Shown: positions 52,143 to 61,461 of the stretch, piece by piece | How positions within the stretch are numbered: position 1 is the first letter of the stretch | How the letters are laid out: every line of letters starts with the position of its first letter | NCBI GenBank assembly: GCA_030148705.1 | Contig: JASBSY010000005.1 | Coordinates: 48,125 to 112,124 of the forward strand | Length of the DNA: 64,000 bases | DNA from: Pukyongia sp. | GTDB taxonomy: Bacteria; Bacteroidota; Bacteroidia; Flavobacteriales; Flavobacteriaceae | Direction: 5' to 3' | Translations under genes and position numbers: made by a program | Notes under the pieces: model-generated | Database searches by the model: none | Seen by the model: the letters and a program-made list of their open reading frames with translations, nothing else | Told to the model about the DNA's origin: nothing

Positions 52143-52371
52143 ATGATAGTTATAATATACCGGAATAACGAGTCTTTGTCAACACTTCTGCTCGACAAAA
52201 CCGGGCTGTGAGGCACCACAAAAATAACCTTCTTTTTTATTAAATCACGGGAATTAAACGAACTTCGGGAGAATAATTGATTCGAATTATTGATTTTAAA
52301 AAGAATTGCACTAACGGATGATGACAATTTTCCGTTTCTCCGATGAATAGGTGAATCATTATTCGAGAATC

Positions 52372-53529
52372 ATGAAAAACATCATAAAATTGTCGGTATT
52401 ACCACTATCGATCCTTTGCACTTCCTGCTTCTTTGGAAATTCAGACACGGAAAATAGTTTCAGTGAGGAGGAATTATACGAGACCGGAAATCTTTCGGCT
52501 AATTCATTTCAACAACAGCCCAACGACGATCGTATCAAGTATTTTTATATGAAGGATGCCCAGAACGGGATGGTGATGGTAAAGTCTCCGCTCCCTGCGT
52601 CCTGGCAATATGACGAACGGCCGAATGCCAGCATAGTCTATCAGGGCCCTAACAACTTAAAGGTTTACAAGACAGAACGTTTCGAATATTTCTATTCCAA
52701 CGATCCATATACCAACCAGACTGCCGCACAAATGGGAAAACAGGTATCGCAACCTATGCCGCTCGATCAAATTGTGAGTCAGCAACTAAAGCCCAATTAC
52801 GAATCCAATGGATACACTTTTTTAAAGAGTTATCCGGCAGAAGGCGTTGTGGATTTCTGGAATCGCTTCGCTAGCGGTATGCCACAGACCGGCAGTAGGA
52901 AATCTTTTTCCGCAATTGGAAGCGACTTTAAAGCAGCGAACGGGAACCACATAATGGTTCTGGCCCTTCTAACCATGAGTCAAACGCAGACAGGCGTGAT
53001 CTGGTCTATCAGCACCACTACCCTGGAAGCCGATGCCGACTACTTCGACAAAGCCCGCGATGCTTATATTCACGGCGTAGCCAACACCCAGATTAACCCA
53101 CAATGGCAGCAGTATCAGAACGGGCAATTAGCGGCGAATATTAAGCGAAATGACGAATTCTACCGGGAGCAGATGATGAAAAGTGCTGCCGCCCATAAAC
53201 AGAGAATGGCGGCAATTAACTCAAATGCAACGGCTTCGAACAATATTGCCAAAACCTATAGCGACATCCTGGACATCAGTCATGCCGGCTATTTAAAAAG
53301 AGACAATATTAACAGCGCAGGGCATTCGGCTAACATCAATATGATAGGAGAAAATACGGTGATTGGGAACCACCAGACCGGGGAACACTATACCATTCCC
53401 TCCACCAATAAATATTATTGGGTGAATAACCGTGGGGAATACCTGGGAACGGATAATCCGAACTTCGATCCCCGGATCAACAACCAAATTAATGATGCCG
53501 AATGGACACAATTTGATGTAGAACAGTAG
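52372..53529 (+). CDS. lipoprotein of unknown function upstream of the sigma factor
   Basis: A 385-residue protein with a lipoprotein-type signal (MKNIIKLSVLPLSILCTSC, Cys16 or Cys19). The rest is soluble and mostly polar, with a stretch near residues 60-170 containing conserved-looking aromatic residues (NLKVYKTERFEYFYSNDPY) and a long helical middle (YREQMMKSAAAHKQRMAAINSN). The C-terminus has short repeats with GEHYTIPSTNKYYWVNNRGEYLGTDNPNF. I recognise no domain. It lies 32 bp before the ECF sigma factor and may belong to the same transcript. Confidence 0.75.
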   Translation: MKNIIKLSVLPLSILCTSCFFGNSDTENSFSEEELYETGNLSANSFQQQPNDDRIKYFYMKDAQNGMVMVKSPLPASWQYDERPNASIVYQGPNNLKVYKTERFEYFYSNDPYTNQTAAQMGKQVSQPMPLDQIVSQQLKPNYESNGYTFLKSYPAEGVVDFWNRFASGMPQTGSRKSFSAIGSDFKAANGNHIMVLALLTMSQTQTGVIWSISTTTLEADADYFDKARDAYIHGVANTQINPQWQQYQNGQLAANIKRNDEFYREQMMKSAAAHKQRMAAINSNATASNNIAKTYSDILDISHAGYLKRDNINSAGHSANINMIGENTVIGNHQTGEHYTIPSTNKYYWVNNRGEYLGTDNPNFDPRINNQINDAEWTQFDVEQ

Positions 53530-53561
53530 AAAAATCTTTATCTTTCCTTTATCTATAACCG

Positions 53562-54134
53562 ATGAAGGAAATAAAGCACATAAGTGAACAACTGGAATTA
53601 GTCCGTGCAATCAGGTCGAACAATGAGACTGTATTGCGACGATTATACACGGAAAACTTTGATAAGACCAAGATCTATATCCTGAAAAACAACGGAAGCA
53701 TGCCGGAGGCAAAAGACATTTACCAGGAAGCTTTTATAGCGGTTTGGCGGAACATAAAAAACGGAAAGTTCAGGCCCGAGAATAATACTGCCGTACAGGG
53801 GTACCTCTACAGGGTGGCCAAGAACAAATGGCTGGATCATCTCAGGTCGGCGCGATTTAAAAAGACAGCTTCGATTTCACCGGGCATGGAGTTTAACGAT
53901 ACGGATGGATTGGTTGATACGATAGATCGGGAAACGGAGAAAAAAGAACAGCTGGCCATGAACGCATTTAAACAGCTGGGCCAAGAATGCAAAAGTTTGC
54001 TGAAGAGCTTTTATTTTGAGCGAAAATCCATGAGTGAAATTGCGATGGATTTTGGCATTGCGGAGGCCTCGGCGAGGAATAAAAAATATCGCTGCCTGGA
54101 AAAACTAAGATCGATTGCGAAGGCAGAAAACTAA
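53562..54134 (+). CDS. RNA polymerase sigma factor, ECF-type (sigma-70 family)
   Basis: A 190-residue ECF-like sigma factor. Region 2 carries DIYQEAFIAVWRNIKNGKF and YLYRVAKNKWLDHLRSARFKK, which bind the -10 element and core polymerase. Region 4 is LLKSFYFERKSMSEIAMDFGIAEASARNKKYRCLEKLRSI, a helix-turn-helix that binds -35. No extra C-terminal domain is present. It lies 9 bp before a membrane protein placed like an anti-sigma factor and 4 genes before a CHAT protein. Its regulon is unknown; the repeated upstream boxes at 58177, 59871 and 62973 are candidates. Confidence 0.9.
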   Translation: MKEIKHISEQLELVRAIRSNNETVLRRLYTENFDKTKIYILKNNGSMPEAKDIYQEAFIAVWRNIKNGKFRPENNTAVQGYLYRVAKNKWLDHLRSARFKKTASISPGMEFNDTDGLVDTIDRETEKKEQLAMNAFKQLGQECKSLLKSFYFERKSMSEIAMDFGIAEASARNKKYRCLEKLRSIAKAEN

Positions 54135-54143
54135 ATTTAGAGC

Positions 54144-54893
54144 GTGGAAAACACAGATAACATAACTCCCGAATTACTTGAAACCATAGACAGGTACATA
54201 ACCGATGAGATGAATGAATCGGAGCGTACCGCGTTTGAAACCCGTATGGCTTCCGACAAAAAGCTTGCTGCGCTGGTAAAGGAAATGCAGCAACTTGTTT
54301 CAGCGGTAGAAACTGTTGCCCTCCGGGAGCAATTGGAAGAGTTTCACAATTCGATCGCCCAACCTACGGATGATAAAGTAAAAAAACTGCATCCGGTATC
54401 GCACTACAAGAGGCCGATGCGTTGGATCTATTCGGCAGCGGCCGTACTCTTGGTGTTAATGGGTATATTCTATTTTACCAACATGGATTCGCCTTCCGAA
54501 AGGATTTTCGCCAGGAATTTTGTACCCGATCCGGGCTTACCTACCACGATGAGCACTACTTCAGACTACGATTTTTTCGATGCCATGGTGAATTACAAAC
54601 GCGAAGAATACACCCTTGCAATTGACAAATGGGAAAAATTGCTGGCAGAAAAACCACAAAATGACAGTTTGAATTACTTCCTGGGGGTGTCTTATCTGGC
54701 CATAGATGATGCTGAAACGGCACAAAAATATTTGGATAAGTTGCAGGCGCATTCGGAGAGTATCTTTTCTGAAGATGCTGTTTATTATCGGGCGCTTGCG
54801 CTGATCAAAAAGGATGAGTTGGCGCAGGCTGCACAACTGCTCCGTGATAATCCGTCGAAGCGAAATTCGAAACTCTTGTCAGATCTAAAGTAA
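54144..54893 (+). CDS. membrane TPR protein, possible anti-sigma factor
   Basis: A 249-residue protein starting at a GTG. The N-terminal region (residues 1-55) is helical and acidic (LLETIDRYITDEMNESERTAFETRMASDKKLAALVKEM), resembling the cytoplasmic helical part of anti-sigma factors but without a zinc-binding His-Cys motif. A single membrane segment (about 93-112) is followed by an extracytoplasmic TPR-like region (YFLGVSYLAIDDAETAQKYLDKLQ). It sits between the sigma factor and the TPR-CHAT gene with 9- and 4-bp gaps. The anti-sigma role is an inference from position and topology. Confidence 0.75.
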   Translation: MENTDNITPELLETIDRYITDEMNESERTAFETRMASDKKLAALVKEMQQLVSAVETVALREQLEEFHNSIAQPTDDKVKKLHPVSHYKRPMRWIYSAAAVLLVLMGIFYFTNMDSPSERIFARNFVPDPGLPTTMSTTSDYDFFDAMVNYKREEYTLAIDKWEKLLAEKPQNDSLNYFLGVSYLAIDDAETAQKYLDKLQAHSESIFSEDAVYYRALALIKKDELAQAAQLLRDNPSKRNSKLLSDLK

Positions 54894-54897
54894 TCTT

Positions 54898-57800
54898 ATG
54901 AACCGGAAGACATTTAGGGGAATAACGGCCATTTTGTTTCTGATGTTTTCCTTTGTTTGTAGTTACGGACAGCAATCAAGTAATTTCGGGCCGGAAGCTA
55001 TTGAACTGCTTATAGCTGCCGATAAGATTCAGCAGGCACGAGAGAAACTTAATTCCGACCTCGAGCGGTTGAAGGCTTCAGGACTTTACGATTCACTTGT
55101 AACTTACATCCCCCTGGTTGGCAGTTTTACCCTGGCCGAAGGCAGTACCGAAAAAGCTGTAAATCACGCCACCCAACTCGCTAATCTTATTGTAAGAAAT
55201 ACTTCGGAAGGAACAAAGGCCAAAGCCCTGAACGAACTATGCACCGTACTTTACAGTGCAAAACGAAACGACAGGGTTGTGGAAGTTGCTTCCGAAGCAA
55301 TTAGTTATTTAAAACCAAAAGAAAAGGATAATAGGGAGTTACTGGCCATCCTGGAGTATAACCTGGGAACCGCACTATTGAATCTCGGGGAGATAGAACG
55401 GGCCAAAACGCATCTTGATAATGCGAAAATCATACTTGAAAAGCTTCCGGGTAAAAACTTTCAGCAACTGTATAACACCTATAACTCGACCGGAAGATAT
55501 TTCGCCAGTAAATCGCAACTGGACAGTTCGACCTATTATTATAAGAAGGCTGTAAGTACCCTGGACGGCATGGATAATTCGGAAGAAAATCGCGACTATT
55601 GGAAGGCCATTGTAAACAACAACATCTCCTTAAATCTCCAGAATACGGGTCGCACCCGAGAAGCTATTTCCTATATTCGTCGTTCTATAGAGAATTACCA
55701 GAGTTTTATAGAGACAGCCACCGATGAGAATAAGAAAGCCCGGGCAGTTCGTAATCGATTAGGTACAATCGATAATCTAGGCACCTTTTACCACGGCCTG
55801 GGTGAATACAACAAGGCTATAGACATTTTCACTTATTCGTACAAGCAAAAAATTAAGAAGCTGGGGCCGGACGACCCCAATGTAGTCTTCTCCCTGGTCA
55901 TTCTCAGCCACGGACATCTAAGCGCAAAGAACTATGAACTTGCGGGGCAGTACGCCGATAAGGCATTGACCATCATCGATAATAATCCGTCGAATTACAC
56001 TTTTCTACACAGCTATATAGTGGCGATCCGTGCTTCTGTTTACGAAGCATTGGATAAGATGGAAGAGGCCGCGGAGATGTATAAGAAGAGCGAAGCACTC
56101 TTTATGCAGGGTTACGACGGAACTTATTCCAAAGATTACCTTGATACCATGATTAATATGTCGCAATTCTATGCCAAATATGGTGAAGCCGAAAAGGCGA
56201 CAGAACTGGCCATGGCCGGGTACGAATACACCCAACGGAAGAAGTATCAGAATGACCTGATTAGAGTCCGGCACATCCAGAATATGGCGAAAGTACATTT
56301 TGAACTGGGGAATTTTGATACCGCTTTAAAATTTAGTGAGGAAGCGCTTAATTATTTCGAAAGAAAGGATTTTTCGGCAACTTCAAAGGCCGATTCCATA
56401 CAAATTGAGTTTACAAAACCCCATTCCCTCCTCATTAATGCTCAAGCTAAATTCAATTTACATCCCCACGAAGAACCGGGCCTGAAAGCACTCCTACAAC
56501 AGGTTAAGGAAGGGATTGAAATCCTGGAACGCCGTAAAACTATTATCAATTCGGCAGATGACGTTCGCGTTCTTATTGACGATAACCGAGAACTATTCGA
56601 TTTTGCGAAGCAACTCTACCTCGAACTTTATCGCCTTACTTCTGATGAAAAATATATGCTGGACCTGGTAACCATCCATGAGTCCAGTTTGTACAACCGT
56701 ATCCGATCCAGACTGAACATTCATGAAAACATTGGGTTTGCCGGGGTTCCGAAAAAAGTTATCGAAAGAGAACGGCAACTAAAGAAGAACTTTTCGAAGG
56801 TCCTTAGCAAGGAAAATGACGAAAAGTTCGACCCGTTCTTCAGTGCTACAGGTGCCTGGAATCGGTTTCTCGATACGCTGAAGCAGCAGTACCCCAAATA
56901 TTATACGATGCGCTATGCGACAATAGAATCTTCACTGGATGAGTTGCAACAAAACATGGATAAAGAAACTACACTGATCCGCTATTTTTTTATTGAGGAG
57001 CAGTTATTCGCCTTTGTTGTAAGTAAGAACAAAAAAAGTCTTCATACACTTAATTATGAACACGTAAAAAATCATATTCCACAATTGATTGCCAATGATT
57101 TTAAAGTAGCCCGGATAAAACAACCCTTGCACGAATTGTACACGGCACTTTGGAAACCCCTGCTGAGCGAGCTCAATACCGAGCGGGTAACGATAATCCC
57201 CGATCGCGAATTGTACAACCTTAGTTTCGAACTACTTACCCCCTCGCCTATTTCGGATTTCGACGAACTGGCAAGAAACAGTTTGCTCGCTAAGCATACC
57301 ATCTCCTACAATTTCAGCCTGCTGATGGAACTGGGAGATACTGCCGCAATAAACTCATATAAGGACAACTTTGTTGCCTTCGTGCCGGAATTTTCAGATG
57401 GCATGAAGCATACGTACAAAATTGCAATAAAAGACTCTCTTAGTTTGGATCAAAATTACCTAACCTTACTGGCACAGCCTTTTAGCGCCGATCTGGCTAA
57501 AGAATATTCGAAGGTATTCGATGGTCACTCCTTTGTAAATGAACGTGCATCGAAACAGGTATTTATCTCTAACGCAAAGGAACACAAGATCATCCATATT
57601 GGAACGCATGCCGAATCCAACAATGTTAGCCCGGAATTATCCCGGTTGATCTTTGCCAAGGATCTCAATGCAAACAGGCTGAACCCGGAATCTGTAGATA
57701 ATAATTACCTCTATACTTACGAGATTTACGACCAGAATTTAAGTTCCAACCTGGCGATTCTAACAGCATGCGAAACAGGAAAGCCAGGATTTAGTGCAGG

Positions 57801-58149
57801 CGAAGGGATGATCTCTCTGGCGCATGCCTTCACCTATGCGGGCAGCGAGAGTATTCTTACCAGTCTCTGGAAAATAGACGAAAAGTCCAGTGCTGAAATT
57901 CTAACCTATTTCTACGATAATCTCGACGAGGGTATGGCGAAGGATGAGGCATTAAAACAGGCCAAATTAACGTACCTGAGTAAAGCGAAAGGCAGGGAAT
58001 TAGCACCTCAGTACTGGGCAGGACTCATTTTAATGGGCGACAGCAGACCTATAGAGCTGAATTATGAGTTTCCTTTCTGGCCGTGGTTTATCGGGGGAAT
58101 CCTGATTCTGATATTGGTTTTTATCATCTTCAGAACAAAAGGTGATTAA
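54898..58149 (+). CDS. secreted TPR-CHAT (caspase-like peptidase) protein with C-terminal anchor
   Basis: A 1083-residue protein with a signal peptide (about 1-25), tetratricopeptide-like helical repeats through roughly residues 30-600 (for example YNLGTALLNLGEIERAKTHLDNAK), then a CHAT domain (about 690-1040). The caspase-type dyad is present: His904 in HIGTHA and Cys958 in LTACETG, followed by GEGMISLAHAFTYAG and SLWKIDEKSSAEI. A membrane helix (about 1055-1075) ends in a short basic tail. With a signal peptide and one C-terminal helix the CHAT domain should face the periplasm. It is the last gene of the sigma-factor operon. Confidence 0.92.
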   Translation: MNRKTFRGITAILFLMFSFVCSYGQQSSNFGPEAIELLIAADKIQQAREKLNSDLERLKASGLYDSLVTYIPLVGSFTLAEGSTEKAVNHATQLANLIVRNTSEGTKAKALNELCTVLYSAKRNDRVVEVASEAISYLKPKEKDNRELLAILEYNLGTALLNLGEIERAKTHLDNAKIILEKLPGKNFQQLYNTYNSTGRYFASKSQLDSSTYYYKKAVSTLDGMDNSEENRDYWKAIVNNNISLNLQNTGRTREAISYIRRSIENYQSFIETATDENKKARAVRNRLGTIDNLGTFYHGLGEYNKAIDIFTYSYKQKIKKLGPDDPNVVFSLVILSHGHLSAKNYELAGQYADKALTIIDNNPSNYTFLHSYIVAIRASVYEALDKMEEAAEMYKKSEALFMQGYDGTYSKDYLDTMINMSQFYAKYGEAEKATELAMAGYEYTQRKKYQNDLIRVRHIQNMAKVHFELGNFDTALKFSEEALNYFERKDFSATSKADSIQIEFTKPHSLLINAQAKFNLHPHEEPGLKALLQQVKEGIEILERRKTIINSADDVRVLIDDNRELFDFAKQLYLELYRLTSDEKYMLDLVTIHESSLYNRIRSRLNIHENIGFAGVPKKVIERERQLKKNFSKVLSKENDEKFDPFFSATGAWNRFLDTLKQQYPKYYTMRYATIESSLDELQQNMDKETTLIRYFFIEEQLFAFVVSKNKKSLHTLNYEHVKNHIPQLIANDFKVARIKQPLHELYTALWKPLLSELNTERVTIIPDRELYNLSFELLTPSPISDFDELARNSLLAKHTISYNFSLLMELGDTAAINSYKDNFVAFVPEFSDGMKHTYKIAIKDSLSLDQNYLTLLAQPFSADLAKEYSKVFDGHSFVNERASKQVFISNAKEHKIIHIGTHAESNNVSPELSRLIFAKDLNANRLNPESVDNNYLYTYEIYDQNLSSNLAILTACETGKPGFSAGEGMISLAHAFTYAGSESILTSLWKIDEKSSAEILTYFYDNLDEGMAKDEALKQAKLTYLSKAKGRELAPQYWAGLILMGDSRPIELNYEFPFWPWFIGGILILILVFIIFRTKGD

Positions 58150-58176
58150 GCCATATTGATTTCTTTCACAATTCAC

Positions 58177-58286
58177 GATGACATTTCGTTTTTATTCCGA
58201 TGTATTAGCAACAGAGGTTTTTGAATATAGCCTTTTTACACCAAAAATTTCAGAATAACCTACTTGTGCTTGTTAACCATTGAATA
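58177..58286 (+). promoter_or_regulatory. shared upstream module, copy 1 (first repeat protein)
   Basis: GATGACATTT (58177-58186) and CGATGTA (58198-58204) start 21 bases apart, then CCAAAAATTTCAGAA and CCTACTTGTGCTTGTTA (from 58259) precede the ATG at 58287. TACTTGTG is one base from the -7 consensus. Confidence 0.6.
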
Positions 58287-59852
58287 ATGAAAAAAGCACT
58301 TTTTATTTTCGTACTAATTAGCCAGTTGATGACTGCGCAAGTAGGTATTAATACTACCAGCCCTGATGCCTCGGCAGCACTGGATATTGTGAGCACCGAT
58401 ACAGGATTGCTTATTCCAAGAATGACAGAGGCTCAACGTACGGCTATTTCTTCGCCGGCTACCGGATTGCTTGTGTATCAGACCAATAATGCCAGCGGGT
58501 TTTGGTATTTCGACGGCTCGTCCTGGACTGCACTGGCAGCTCCGGTTGCCGGAGGTAACTGGCAACTCACGGGAAATACAGGAACAAACCCCGCAACAGA
58601 TTTTATTGGTACCACCGACGATGTGGACTTAAAATTTAGAAGAAATAATCTGGAAGTGGGAGATCTAACTAGTTATAACATCTCTTTTGGAGAATCCTCG
58701 TTTGTTAACCCTGCAAACGCATTTTATAATGTGGCGATCGGCAACAATGCCATGGAGAATATAGCCGGAGCCGATGGAAATGTGGCAATTGGCTGGAATG
58801 CTCTTCAGGCGAACACCAGCTCCGGGGCTTTAGTGGCCATCGGTAATGGAGCACTTGCCAATAATACTGAAGAAGGTAATGTGGCCATCGGATCCGGAGC
58901 TATGATCTCAAATACCGTTGGATTCAACAATACTACAGTAGGAACCGGAAGTTTACAATCTAATATTAATGGCAATGGCAACGTTGCTATTGGGTATTAC
59001 GCGCTGTATAATAATATTGATGGCGGCACGAATTGTGCATTGGGCTTTTATTCTCTGAGAGACAACACATCCGGATTCCGTAATTCGGCTTTCGGAAATC
59101 AAAGTTTGCAGTTTAACACCACCGGTAATGACAATACCGCATTCGGTGCATTTTCTCAACAACAGAATACCACAGGCGTTATGAATACCTCGCTAGGAAC
59201 ATATTCACTTAGGAACACAACCACGGGCAATCGAAATACTGCAGTAGGCTATAGTTCGTATGCCGGATCTGGATCTGATAGTTTCAATACCACCTTGGGA
59301 GCTTACGCAGAGACCGACCCGGGATATTCGAATGCTACAGCACTTGGGTACGCAACGACTGTATCGGCAGCTAATACCGTAAGAGTTGGGAATATCAATG
59401 TCACCTCAATTGGAGGTTATGCTAACTGGAGTAATGTGAGCGACGCACGGTTCAAAACCAATATAAAAGAAAATATTGTCGGTCTGGATTTTATCCTTAA
59501 ACTACGCCCTGTGACCTATAATCTCAATATAGATGCCATTGCCCGATTTAACGACGTATCCCAAACTTTGAGAATTAAGGATTCTGAGGTGTTAAAAGCA
59601 AAAGAGGTTCAAAATGGCTTTATCGCACAGGAAGTTGAACGGGCCGCTAAAGAGGCAGGCTTCGATTTTCATGGTGTCGAAATACCTAATAATGATAAAT
59701 CACACTATGGACTAAGATATGCCGAATTTGTTGTACCCCTGGTAAAAGCAGTACAGGAACAACAAGAAATTATCCGCTCGCAGAAAGAAGAAATTGCACT
59801 TCTTGAATCCCGCCTGGCCAGTTTGGAAGCACTGCTTCTGAACGAAAATTAG
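58287..59852 (+). CDS. secreted beta-roll repeat protein with S74 chaperone domain
   Basis: A 521-residue protein with a signal peptide (about 1-17, ending MTAQ). The N-terminal module (VGINTTSPDASAALDIVSTDTGLLIPRM and SPATGLLVYQT) is shared with the gene at 63093. Residues of about 145-370 are head-type repeats with the pattern NTxGxxNTAxGxxSL (for example TGNRNTAVGYSS, GNDNTAFGAFS), predicted to form a beta-roll, like YadA heads. The C-terminal domain SDARFKTNIKE begins the S74 intramolecular chaperone, with the self-cleavage Ser just before it, and a final coiled coil (QEIIRSQKEEIALLESRLASLEALL). It is a likely trimeric surface fibre; no T9SS sorting signal is visible. Confidence 0.88.
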   Translation: MKKALFIFVLISQLMTAQVGINTTSPDASAALDIVSTDTGLLIPRMTEAQRTAISSPATGLLVYQTNNASGFWYFDGSSWTALAAPVAGGNWQLTGNTGTNPATDFIGTTDDVDLKFRRNNLEVGDLTSYNISFGESSFVNPANAFYNVAIGNNAMENIAGADGNVAIGWNALQANTSSGALVAIGNGALANNTEEGNVAIGSGAMISNTVGFNNTTVGTGSLQSNINGNGNVAIGYYALYNNIDGGTNCALGFYSLRDNTSGFRNSAFGNQSLQFNTTGNDNTAFGAFSQQQNTTGVMNTSLGTYSLRNTTTGNRNTAVGYSSYAGSGSDSFNTTLGAYAETDPGYSNATALGYATTVSAANTVRVGNINVTSIGGYANWSNVSDARFKTNIKENIVGLDFILKLRPVTYNLNIDAIARFNDVSQTLRIKDSEVLKAKEVQNGFIAQEVERAAKEAGFDFHGVEIPNNDKSHYGLRYAEFVVPLVKAVQEQQEIIRSQKEEIALLESRLASLEALLLNEN

Positions 59853-59870
59853 CAATCACTTAAAAACTGT

Positions 59871-59984
59871 GATGACGTTTTAAAAATTCGCCGATGTATA
59901 ATACAAGAGTTGAATAATCCCTTTTTTGCACCAAAAATTTCAGAACGACCTACTTGTGCTTGTTAATCATTTAATCAGCATATT
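59871..59984 (+). promoter_or_regulatory. shared upstream module, copy 2 (second repeat protein)
   Basis: GATGACGTTT (59871-59880) and CGATGTA (59892-59898) again start 21 bases apart, then CCAAAAATTTCAGAA and CCTACTTGTGCTTGTTA (from 59949) precede the ATG at 59985. This block is nearly the same as the module before 58287. Confidence 0.6.
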
Positions 59985-61460
59985 ATGAAAACTCCTTTCC
60001 TGTTTTTTACACTATTCACCGGTGCCATGGCATTGGCGCAGGTGGGAATTGGAACCACTTCTCCTAATGCCCTGCTTGAAGTTCAGGCTGGTAATCCATC
60101 CAGTCCGTTAAATACAGACGGTATCCTTATTCCTCGTGTTTCAGCTTTTCCCGCTATCAATCCTACTTCCGATCAAAATGGAATGCTTATTTTTCTCGAT
60201 ACGCAGGTTGGAATAAATAATCCCAATTTTTATTATTGGGATCATCCAAACGGTCGTTGGGAAGAAATTGGAAATACTTTGGATGAAGCATACGATCAGG
60301 ATGGAGCCGGGAACGGTAAAGTTATTACGGCAGACAGTGGCGGAGTTGTAATTCAAGGTACAGACGGTTTACAGGTAACGGGTACTCATGGCAGCGGTGC
60401 TATTTTACCGTTGTCAGGAGCAGGCACCAAAATGTTCTTTTATCCCCGGAAGTCGGCTTTTAGGGCTGGTGGAGTTTCAGGAACACAATGGGACGAAGCT
60501 AATATTGGTGAATATTCTACCGCATTCGGTTATAATACCATAGCCAGTGGCACCTATTCGTTTGCTTCAGGAAATCAGAGTGTGGCCAGCGGTGAAAACA
60601 GTGTTGCATTGTCCACGGCCACAGCATCCGGATTAAATGCGGTTGCCATCGGATTCAATGCACTTGCTTCGGCCGATAATACGGTCGCAATTGGAGGCGA
60701 AGCCACAGTACCTAACGGCATTGCAATAGGCGGAGATGTCTCAGGAATAAATAGTATCGCGATTCTGGGAAATGCCACTGCCGATAATTCGGTAGCGATA
60801 ATGTCGGGTTCTGCACAAGCAAATAATTCATTTGCATATTTAGGTGATGCGATGGCACCAAATTCAATGTCATTGGGAGGAACCGCTGAAGGAGACTACA
60901 GTATTGCATTCATTGGAGCTACTGCCAAATCTTACGGAGAAATCGCTTTAGGATCATTTGGTGTAGACTATGCCCCTGCGTCTACGACTACTTTTGTAGG
61001 GACCGACAGACTTTTTAGTGTAGCCAATGGTTATACCAATTTTCCTTCCTCAACGGTTTACTCGAATGCAATGGTTATTTTGAAAAACGGAAACGTAGGA
61101 CTTTCTGTGAACGATCCCCAACTAAATCTGCAAATTGATGGAGGATTGGCGTTCGAACCGGCATCAAGTATTTCAGTTACTTCAGACAACCAATCGATAA
61201 CAATTGGTAATAATTCCTGCATCATCCTTACTTCAAACAGTACCGATCCCGCGACCCGAACCATTGTCCTTTCTAATGGACTTGCTACCGGACAATTGCT
61301 AATAATTGCGGTAAATGGTAATGCATTCAGAGGCATCGAGCTTTTAGACGGCACAACAAATGTAAATCTTCAGCAAACCCGGCAGATCTATGGCGGAGAT
61401 ACCTTATCATTAATATGGAATGGGACCGAATGGCTGGAAACAAACTTTTCAGATAATTGA
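59985..61460 (+). CDS. secreted beta-roll repeat protein
   Basis: A 491-residue protein with a signal peptide (about 1-19, ending ALAQ). The N-terminal domain (GIGTTSPNALLEVQ, DGILIPRVSAF and the YYWDHPNGRWEEIG end) is similar to that of the next gene. Residues of about 175-330 hold YadA-head-like repeats such as SVASGENSVALSTATASGLNAVAIG and NTVAIGGEATVPNGIAIGG. The C-terminal region (about 385-491) is a distinct beta domain (SISVTSDNQSITIGNNSCIILTSNS), again shared with the next gene. It has no S74 domain, unlike the neighbour before it. It is likely a surface adhesin-like fibre. Confidence 0.87.
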   Translation: MKTPFLFFTLFTGAMALAQVGIGTTSPNALLEVQAGNPSSPLNTDGILIPRVSAFPAINPTSDQNGMLIFLDTQVGINNPNFYYWDHPNGRWEEIGNTLDEAYDQDGAGNGKVITADSGGVVIQGTDGLQVTGTHGSGAILPLSGAGTKMFFYPRKSAFRAGGVSGTQWDEANIGEYSTAFGYNTIASGTYSFASGNQSVASGENSVALSTATASGLNAVAIGFNALASADNTVAIGGEATVPNGIAIGGDVSGINSIAILGNATADNSVAIMSGSAQANNSFAYLGDAMAPNSMSLGGTAEGDYSIAFIGATAKSYGEIALGSFGVDYAPASTTTFVGTDRLFSVANGYTNFPSSTVYSNAMVILKNGNVGLSVNDPQLNLQIDGGLAFEPASSISVTSDNQSITIGNNSCIILTSNSTDPATRTIVLSNGLATGQLLIIAVNGNAFRGIELLDGTTNVNLQQTRQIYGGDTLSLIWNGTEWLETNFSDN

Positions 61461-61461
61461 C

